64,000 nt of DNA from Novosphingobium malaysiense (lineage in GTDB: Bacteria; Pseudomonadota; Alphaproteobacteria; Sphingomonadales; Sphingomonadaceae). A program made the position numbers and the translations under genes. This document shows, piece after piece, positions 34,597 to 41,355 of the stretch (positions are counted from its first letter, which is position 1; each line of letters starts with the position of its first letter). The stretch covers positions 186,001 to 250,000 of the forward strand of contig NZ_JTDI01000001.1 in NCBI RefSeq assembly GCF_000802225.1, given 5' to 3'. The notes under the pieces are model-generated. The model searched no databases. It saw only the letters and a list, made by a program, of their open reading frames with translations, and was not told the origin of the DNA.

Positions 34597-36685
34597 CCGG
34601 CGTTGCTCCAGACGGCACTGCAGCGAGGTTCCGGATGCCTCCGGAGCCGGTGGGACGAGGTTCCCCCCAGCGCGGAACTCGATCGTCCTCGAGTGAATAA
34701 CCGAACTGCTCCACCCACGGCCTCAGTACCTCCAGCACGGGGGCCAAATGACTTTCGTACCGACGCCAACGGCCGGCAGACCGTGTATAAAGCGGCTCCG
34801 TAACCTGAGAATAGCTCGCCGTGCGCACAAAACCACGATTCCGCGCCATTTCTCGGTGATCGAGATCTCGCCCCTCCCAAGAGACGCCCAGCCAGTCGAG
34901 CAAAGGCTGGAGTTCGCGAGCCTGGTCGGCAACCAGCCTTTCGTAGACCACCGTTGCTACTGGCAATTCAAAGATTTCCCGTGCTTTATTCCAATAAGCC
35001 AAGCTCGTGTCGTAGAGTTGGGCAGTAGTCTCCAGATCGAGAAAATTGCTCATCGCATGGTTGGTGCGGAAGTTCGTGATGTAACAGCTCAGCAAAACAT
35101 CACAGGGATGCCGCATTGCAAAAATAAACTTTGCCTTTGGAAACAATCTCTTAATAATGGGAATTTTGTTCACATGCAGTGGATGTTTGTCGACGATCAG
35201 AGTCTGCGCCGTTAGGGTGCCGAGCCGGGCAGCCCGTTCGAAATAGGCCCGGCGAGCTTCGGCAATTCGCTCCGTGGACAAAGCCGGCAGAGCCTCGATC
35301 CCGCCGAGTTCATATTCGAGGTCAACCACGAAAGACTCTTCCTCGAGCACGAGAACATCGGGCGCTCCCATCAGCATCGTATCGAGCAAGGTCGTGCCCG
35401 AACGGGGAAATCCCAACAGAAAGGCCGGCGTCACGTCATCGTTGCGGGCCCCGTCCTGGCTCCACTGCGCAACCCACTCTGATGACACTCGCGCGCGACA
35501 TGCTTCGACATGTTCGAAATAGGCCTTACCGCGCTCAGCGGGACGAGAGGGATCCGCTAGACGGTCGGCGTTCATCGCAGTGAATTCTGCGAAGGCCTCA
35601 TCGTAACGCCCCAGACGGTCGAGCATCAGTCCGCGCAGTTGATGCCGGCGATTGGGAGCTACGGCATCCCCGGCCTTATCCAGGGCAACTAGCACGTCCT
35701 CGAAACGATCCACCCGCTTGAAGCGCAGCGCATCTATGTAGGCCAGATAGCGGTCTTCCACCGCGCTCGCTTCGGCACGTGCGCGCAAAGATTCGAGCTC
35801 GTCCTCGCGATTGGTGCGCTCAAGAAGCGCAGCCAATCCCATGATGGTAGATCCGTGATCTGCCTGCAAAGCAAGAGCGGCCTCATAGGATGCCTCCGCC
35901 GCATCGTATTCATTGAGCTGAGATGCTTGCTGAGCATGCTGGAAAAGCACTTCCGGATCCGTGTTCGCTTTGCGGGCGGCCTCGGCCAATTCTGCAAGCG
36001 CACGATATTCGTCTCCGATGGCGCGAAAGTAATCTGCCAGTCTCAGATGCGGCTTTTCGTCCTCGGGAAAGTCACGTACTGCCTCTCGCAGAACAGCCTC
36101 GGCCTCTTCGAAAGCTCCCCCTTCGAACAGCGCGTTGCCGAGGTTTACCCGGATGGGAGGGGCATCGGGCGCGAGCTTTTTGGCTTTGCGGAGGGCCTCC
36201 GCAGCCTCGGCATAGTCCTGAAGCGAGATCAACGTGGTACCCAAGTTGTTCCATAGCGCCCAGTCTTCGGGCTGCTTCGCCAGTACAAACCGATAGAGTT
36301 CTGCGGCACGATCAAAATCGCCCGTTTCCTGGGCAATATGACCGCCCAGCCGAGCCAGTTTCAACGATTCGTCAGCCCGTACTGCCTCGTCGTCGCAAAG
36401 AGCGTAAGCTTTCGAACTCTCGTTAAGACGAAAATAGCTTTCGGCAAGATTGTTCCGAATGGTCAAGTCTCGCGGCCGGAGCCGAAGCGCGTGTTCCAGA
36501 TACGGCACTGCCCGGTCGAACCGGCCACGGTGAAATTCGACTGCACCGCCTAACGCGGCAAGCACAGGATCGGGAGCATCGGAAACAAAAATCTCTGCAA
36601 CGCGCAGCGCGGCTTCGTCCAGTCGCCCCGTCCGGGCAAGCTGAGCTATTTTGCTGAGTTGTTCCGGGGAAGTCGTGGCTGTCAT
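34586..36685 (-). CDS. TPR-repeat sulfotransferase
   Basis: 699 residues. Residues 1 to about 380 are TPR repeats (e.g. EDWALWNNLGTTLISLQDYAEAAEALRKAKKLAP). The C-terminal sulfotransferase domain has the 5'-phosphosulfate loop GFPRSGTTLLD (425-435), a probable catalytic region around EEESF, and the 3'-phosphate motif RHPCDVLLSCY (525-535). It would transfer sulfate from PAPS to a hydroxyl or tyrosine of an unknown acceptor; TPR repeats suggest a protein or peptide acceptor. Base composition is visibly more AT-rich than in the neighbouring genes. It lies 110 bases after the TonB receptor, with a hairpin between them, and overlaps the oxygenase gene. Confidence 0.88.
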   Translation of the reverse strand: MTATTSPEQLSKIAQLARTGRLDEAALRVAEIFVSDAPDPVLAALGGAVEFHRGRFDRAVPYLEHALRLRPRDLTIRNNLAESYFRLNESSKAYALCDDEAVRADESLKLARLGGHIAQETGDFDRAAELYRFVLAKQPEDWALWNNLGTTLISLQDYAEAAEALRKAKKLAPDAPPIRVNLGNALFEGGAFEEAEAVLREAVRDFPEDEKPHLRLADYFRAIGDEYRALAELAEAARKANTDPEVLFQHAQQASQLNEYDAAEASYEAALALQADHGSTIMGLAALLERTNREDELESLRARAEASAVEDRYLAYIDALRFKRVDRFEDVLVALDKAGDAVAPNRRHQLRGLMLDRLGRYDEAFAEFTAMNADRLADPSRPAERGKAYFEHVEACRARVSSEWVAQWSQDGARNDDVTPAFLLGFPRSGTTLLDTMLMGAPDVLVLEEESFVVDLEYELGGIEALPALSTERIAEARRAYFERAARLGTLTAQTLIVDKHPLHVNKIPIIKRLFPKAKFIFAMRHPCDVLLSCYITNFRTNHAMSNFLDLETTAQLYDTSLAYWNKAREIFELPVATVVYERLVADQARELQPLLDWLGVSWEGRDLDHREMARNRGFVRTASYSQVTEPLYTRSAGRWRRYESHLAPVLEVLRPWVEQFGYSLEDDRVPRWGEPRPTGSGGIRNLAAVPSGATPDGG

Positions 36686-36742
36686 GGCAAGTCCAAATTA
36701 CAACAAGCCGGGCTGGACGTCTCGCAAAGCCCGAAAATGAAA

Positions 36743-36770
36743 CGGCGGCCTTCCCGAAGGAAGGCCGCCG
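36743..36770 (-). terminator. Hairpin with UUCG loop between the TonB receptor and sulfotransferase
   Basis: Perfect 12-bp stem CGGCGGCCTTCC (36743-36754)/GGAAGGCCGCCG (36759-36770). In the minus-strand transcript the loop is UUCG closed by C-G, the very stable tetraloop, followed by TTTCATTTT. It would terminate, or partly terminate, the receptor transcript before the sulfotransferase gene. Confidence 0.8.
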
Positions 36771-36795
36771 CAATCCTAACCTCGCATATAAGAGA

Positions 36796-39700
36796 TTAGA
36801 AGTTCATCGTAACGCCGGTGAAGACGTAACGACCCAGGGCGTCATAGGTGCCCGGGTAAGTGTTGCCGTTGCAGACCACGCTGGCACAGGCGCGCGACGA
36901 CACCAGCGGCGGCTGCTTGTCGAACAGATTGGTCGCACCCAGACGCCACGTGAAGTGGTCACCAATGTCTGCGGTCATGGTCAGATCGAAGTAGCTCTGC
37001 GAGCCAATCTTGCGATCGATATCGCGGACCGTGCCGGCCAACGTCGAACTCGGGTTGAGCCCGTCGTTCTTGACCGAGCTAAGATACCGCCACTGCGCGG
37101 AGACACCCAGACCACCAGCGGTCCGGAAGGTAGCCCGTAGCTTGTGGCGCCACTTGGGAAGCGGAGTTCCGCAAGTCGTACCGTAATAACCCGCGCAATC
37201 GTAGATTTCGGTCAGTCCGTTATCCGTCTCGAACTTGTCCAGCGCAGTGCCGACGAAGTTGAGCGAGAGAGTACCGGCAGTTCCGATCTCACGCGAGTAG
37301 TTGCCGTTGAACTCAAAGCCCTTGGTCTTCACGTAACCGACATTGTGGTTGATGTCGGTAACGTAACCGTCGGACGTGAGCCACAGCGAACCTGCAGCAT
37401 TACGATTGATCAGAGCGCAGGCTTCCGCATTCAGGTCGGTGGTACAAGCCTGCACGATGGCGTCGGCACCATAACCCTGGATGGCATCCTTCACCTTGAT
37501 GTCGAAGTAGTCGACGCTCAAAGTCAGGCGGGGCACCCAGCGCGGAGCAATGACCACACCGAGGGTCTTGGTCGTCGCCTTTTCCGGATTGAGATCCGGG
37601 TTGCCGCCGATCAGCCCGTTATACTGCTGCGCAGGGTTAGCCGGCGTGCCGGTGGTCACGCCCTGCAGAGCGCAGCCTGCCGGAAGCGGACTAACACTGG
37701 CGCACGGATCCTGCGACCCGTCGAGCGCGACAATCTGCGGTGCGAACAACTCCTGGATGTTCGGCACACGAACGGCGCGGTTGTAGCCTGCACGAATACG
37801 GATGTCAGACACCGGCGCGAAATCCACGCCGAGTTTGAATGTATCCGTGTTGAAAGTGCGTCCATTCGCGATCTTATAATGCGAATAGCGATAGCCACCA
37901 TTGAACGACAGGTTCGAGATGAACGAGTCCTGGACGATAGGCAGTTCGACCTCGCCAAAGAACTCGGTCACCTTGTAACCACCGTCGACGTCCTTGGTCG
38001 GAGCGCCCTGACCAGTAAGGTCGCCGGTGTTGAACGCATTGTCACCGCGCAGTTCCAGCGAGTCCTTGCGGTATTCAGCACCAAGCGCGATGCTCACACC
38101 GTCGCCGGCCCAAGGAGTCTGCAAACCATATTCGCCAAGCGCACCGGTGAAGGTGGCGCTGAGCACCTGCTGCGAGGTCTGCCCCTTGAGAAAGCCCGTG
38201 GCGGAAAGGTAATTGATCGCTTCCTGCGACGGACCGGCACCCGTGAAGATGTCGTAGGGAACGCAGTTCGTATCCTGACCACTCAGCGCGACGCGACAGA
38301 CCGGATTTCCTGTTGCCGGATCCGTTACGACATCAAGGGCATTGGTCAGCCGCGCAATCGAGAACTCGTTGGAATAGACCTGCGAGTAATTGGTGCGGCC
38401 ATACTGGTAGTAGGCATCATACGACCAGACATTGTCGAGATCACCACGGCTGCCCAGCACGGCACGATAAGCGGTGTGCTGAAGGTCGCTGATGCGGGGC
38501 CCACCCTCCACGTTGCGGCGGAGCACCTGCATGAAACCGATGTTGTACGGATCCCCCGTCGTGGGATCGTAGAACGTCAGCGGCGCATCGCCCGGATTGG
38601 GGTTGTAACCCGCGCCGGAAGCCAGCGGGAACGTACCCAAGTAGCCGTTGATCAGGTTAGCGGAGCTGCACAGCTGCGTGCTCTGAGCCGCGGACAGCAG
38701 GGGATTGTCGCAGTTGATCGTCAGAGTGTTGCCGAAGTCGCCCGACGGGGCGATCTGAGCAAGCGTGCGGTCATCCATGAACATGAATTCCATGTATGGA
38801 TGAATGCTCTCGTTGATCTCGTAGTCAGCGAATACGCCTGCAGTGTAACGCTCGTCGGGGCGCTGCAGGTAGTTAAGCGGCGCATAGTTGTAGAGCGAGA
38901 ACGTGCCCGGAGGCAGAGTTCCCGGCCCGAACGCGCCGATGGTGGAAGTCGACGTCTGCCCCGGGAGCCAGTACAGCGCGTTGCCCGAAGGCGTCGTGTA
39001 GGACCCGCCGCAGTACAACGTCTGCGAGGAACTGGCTGAAAGCGCACAGGCCGAATAATCGCGCCGGGCCTGCTTCAAAGCGTGCGCCTTGCGGTACCCA
39101 ATGTATGCTGTCGCGTGACCGCGGCCGTCGTCGAACGCAGTGCCGAAAGAAACGGTGGCGTCGAACTGGGCACCGTCAGTGGACAGGCCGTTGGGATAGT
39201 CATAGCCGGCCGAATCGAGCAGCGGCTGCATCAGCGACGAGTTGTTCTCGTGCATGTACAGCCCGTAGTTGGTGTCGACCCGGAAACCCTCGAAATCCGT
39301 GTCCATCACGAAGTTGACGACACCCGCGACAGCGTCAGCACCATAGGTTGCCGACGCACCGCCCGTCAGCACGTCGACGCGCTTGACCAGCGAAGCGGGA
39401 ATGAAGTTGAGGTCCGCGGCAGAACTGGTGCTGTTCGGATCACCCGTCATCAGACGACGACCATTGATAAGCACCAAAGTGCGCGACGGGCCGAGACCGC
39501 GAAGGTCGACCTGCGCAGTGCCGGTGGCGCCGTTCGCCAGAGTCGAGCTCTGCGCAGCCACCACCTGCGGCAACGAATTCAGCAGATCTTCGGTTCGGGT
39601 GGTACCCGAAAGCGAAATATCGTCCGAAGTAACGGTGGTGATCGGCGCGATCGAAGCCTGGTTCGGCGCGACGATGCGCGTGCCCGTGACGACGATGGTA

Positions 39701-39816
39701 TCGGCAGGAGCCTCGTCCGCAGCGTCCTGCGCGTAAGCAGAGCTGCTGAACAGCGCGAAGCCCAGCACCACAGGTGCTGCGCCCGCCTTGAGAGCGGTTA
39801 GAGTTTGGTTTTTCAC
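36796..39816 (-). CDS. TonB-dependent outer-membrane receptor (cassette receptor)
   Basis: 1006 residues from GTG 39816 with AGGGACA upstream. Signal peptide (MKNQTLTALK ... SSSAYAQ), then a TonB-box-like DTIVVTGTRI (about 39-48) and the plug domain (LLNSLPQVVAAQSSTLANG, VDLRGLGPSRTLVLINGRRL, GASATYGADAVAGVVNFVM). A long beta-barrel follows (e.g. GYNRAVRVPNIQELFAPQ), and the protein ends in aromatic Phe (VTMNF) as outer-membrane proteins do. It imports an unknown large ligand with TonB energy. The genes downstream encode a sulfotransferase and an oxygenase-like protein. The opposite-strand frame at 37144-39039 is a shadow. Confidence 0.94.
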   Translation of the reverse strand: MKNQTLTALKAGAAPVVLGFALFSSSAYAQDAADEAPADTIVVTGTRIVAPNQASIAPITTVTSDDISLSGTTRTEDLLNSLPQVVAAQSSTLANGATGTAQVDLRGLGPSRTLVLINGRRLMTGDPNSTSSAADLNFIPASLVKRVDVLTGGASATYGADAVAGVVNFVMDTDFEGFRVDTNYGLYMHENNSSLMQPLLDSAGYDYPNGLSTDGAQFDATVSFGTAFDDGRGHATAYIGYRKAHALKQARRDYSACALSASSSQTLYCGGSYTTPSGNALYWLPGQTSTSTIGAFGPGTLPPGTFSLYNYAPLNYLQRPDERYTAGVFADYEINESIHPYMEFMFMDDRTLAQIAPSGDFGNTLTINCDNPLLSAAQSTQLCSSANLINGYLGTFPLASGAGYNPNPGDAPLTFYDPTTGDPYNIGFMQVLRRNVEGGPRISDLQHTAYRAVLGSRGDLDNVWSYDAYYQYGRTNYSQVYSNEFSIARLTNALDVVTDPATGNPVCRVALSGQDTNCVPYDIFTGAGPSQEAINYLSATGFLKGQTSQQVLSATFTGALGEYGLQTPWAGDGVSIALGAEYRKDSLELRGDNAFNTGDLTGQGAPTKDVDGGYKVTEFFGEVELPIVQDSFISNLSFNGGYRYSHYKIANGRTFNTDTFKLGVDFAPVSDIRIRAGYNRAVRVPNIQELFAPQIVALDGSQDPCASVSPLPAGCALQGVTTGTPANPAQQYNGLIGGNPDLNPEKATTKTLGVVIAPRWVPRLTLSVDYFDIKVKDAIQGYGADAIVQACTTDLNAEACALINRNAAGSLWLTSDGYVTDINHNVGYVKTKGFEFNGNYSREIGTAGTLSLNFVGTALDKFETDNGLTEIYDCAGYYGTTCGTPLPKWRHKLRATFRTAGGLGVSAQWRYLSSVKNDGLNPSSTLAGTVRDIDRKIGSQSYFDLTMTADIGDHFTWRLGATNLFDKQPPLVSSRACASVVCNGNTYPGTYDALGRYVFTGVTMNF

Positions 39817-40340
39817 AAGCGTGTCCCTTTTTCTTAAGGCGCGGTGTGACCCAGTGCGCCTTTAGATTCCCCGATGTTGCCCAAACCTTTTGGCTTCACG
39901 GACAGCACCGGAAGATGAGCTTTCTTCGCCTAAAGACAGGCTTGATCAAAGGTCTTTAGCTGCCCCGCTGCAACATTAGCGTGCACTTGTGGCAAAAGAG
40001 CAACAAATCGGAAGCCGGGTTGCGCCGGGCACCGCAGATTACCATGGGTTGCCTATGGCAATATCGTGACGACCAAGGTGTCCGCAAAGCAACATCATTA
40101 CGACCTCCTCCAGGAAGGCATTGCAAATGCTGCATTCCTTCCCTCAAGGCAAACCGGCAGATCCGCCGCGCCGATCTCAAGGCGGCATTGCGAAGCGAAC
40201 GTGAAACGCGGGAAAAAATTATCCACAGCAGCTACCGAAAGGCCAGGACGAAGCTATGCCTGTATCTGGTGCAGCGCCTGCCGGATCAACCGGGCGATTG
40301 CTGCCACCGGCCTTCACCGAGCACTACAAGGGGACGCATC
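39817..40340. other. Intergenic leader upstream of the cassette TonB receptor
   Basis: 524 bases, AT-richer than average, with no convincing gene. Divergent promoters for the receptor (minus) and the secreted protein at 40341 (plus) must lie here. The main visible structure is the dyad at 39930-39959, listed separately. Confidence 0.45.
39930..39959. promoter_or_regulatory. Dyad upstream of the cassette TonB receptor
   Basis: CTAAAGAC (39930-39937) and GTCTTTAG (39952-39959) form a perfect 8-bp inverted repeat. The spacer contains the palindrome TTGATCAA (39942-39949). It is 114-143 bases before the receptor start and may be an operator. Confidence 0.45.
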
Positions 40341-40883
40341 TTGGACAAAAGATATCTGCTCGCATTCGCCGTCATCACGACACTGGCCGGACCGCAAGCC
40401 GAGGCGCGGGACGACACGCAGGATGCTCCGAAACAGCCTGCGATCGTTCGCCAGCTTATGGAATGCCGGATCGAACCGGACGCCGGCAAACGCCTCGCCT
40501 GCTACGACAAGCAGACAGCAGCGCTGGACGAAGCCACCCGCAGCAAAGAAATCGTCATCGCCGACAAGGAAGCCGTCGACAATGCGCGCCGCGGTCTGTT
40601 CGGTTTTGCCGCGCCGATTGGCCGGCTTATGGGATTTGGCGGTAACGATGACGACAAGGAAGAACTCGAAGCCATCGACACGACGGTCACCGGCGTGCGC
40701 CGCACCGCGAACGGGTGGCGCCTGAGCCTCGAGAACGGCAGCATCTGGGAACAAAACGACACGCGCGACTTCGTGCTGTCCCCGAAGGTCGGAAATGACG
40801 TGCACATCAAGCGCGGCGCCCTCGGAACCTATCTCGTATCGGTGCAGGGGCAGCGCTCCATCAAGATGCGACGAATTGAATGA
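40341..40883 (+). CDS. Secreted protein of unknown function with ECRIEPDAGKRLACYD motif
   Basis: 180 residues from TTG 40341, which has AAGGGGA about six bases upstream. An ATG-led frame from 39981 is open but carries a non-protein-like N-terminus. A signal peptide (KRYLLAFAVITTLAGPQAEA) is followed by a paired-cysteine motif ECRIEPDAGKRLACYDK and a C-terminal beta-rich part (VTGVRRTANGWRLSLENGSIWEQ ... VGNDVHIKRGALGTYLVSV). The cysteine-LACYD pattern occurs in various proteobacterial envelope proteins; I cannot name a function. It lies between two TonB receptors. Confidence 0.72.
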   Translation: MDKRYLLAFAVITTLAGPQAEARDDTQDAPKQPAIVRQLMECRIEPDAGKRLACYDKQTAALDEATRSKEIVIADKEAVDNARRGLFGFAAPIGRLMGFGGNDDDKEELEAIDTTVTGVRRTANGWRLSLENGSIWEQNDTRDFVLSPKVGNDVHIKRGALGTYLVSVQGQRSIKMRRIE

Positions 40884-41355
40884 CTGGCGGCGGCCTCCGC
40901 ACTTCGCGGCTCAGTCAATTGACGTCGAAAGGTCACGCGCTCGCGAAGAAACGGATAGCACGGGCAGTATCGACTTTTGGTGGCGACCCTGCGCGCAAAA
41001 GTGAACTGCCAAGGTTGCGCGCGCAATAGTTGTTCACTCGAGACTTAAAAAGCAGCAACTTTCTCTCCTAATGACGCATTTGCGCAACACTTATGTACGC
41101 GCATACCACCGAGAAGCGCTCAGATTTTGCAACACGTTAGCAGGCCGGCCCGCCCAACTGTTGCGCTGCAGCAACACAAAATCGGGCAATCCCGGAATTC
41201 GGCAGAAAAATAGTTGAATGTCCATTCAGGGACCGCAAAAACTGGATCATTGCAGACCGCGTCCAACCGGGGGCGCCAAACTGCAGAAGATTCGGGCGCC
41301 TGAGCGGAATTGGTCACGCATCTGCCAGTGCCCGCTACAACAAGGGACATTCTAC
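40884..41355. other. Long leader upstream of the second TonB receptor
   Basis: 472 bases without a supported gene. It holds TTGCGCGCGCAA (41015-41026), TTGCGCAA (41080-41087) and three GCAACAC copies, listed separately. The 3' end carries AAGGGA (41342-41347) before the GTG start. Confidence 0.45.
41015..41177. promoter_or_regulatory. Repeated GTTGC/GCAAC motifs before the second TonB receptor
   Basis: The perfect 12-bp palindrome TTGCGCGCGCAA (41015-41026) is followed by TTGCGCAA (41080-41087) and GCAACAC at 41084-41090, 41129-41135 and 41171-41177. The last copy lies in TGTTGC-GCTGCA-GCAACA (41159-41176). Repetition at about 42-45 bases suggests binding sites for a regulator; no regulator is identified. 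Confidence 0.45.

Noticed and set aside
37144..39039. Plus-strand frame of 631 codons
   Set aside because: Antisense shadow of the first TonB-dependent receptor.
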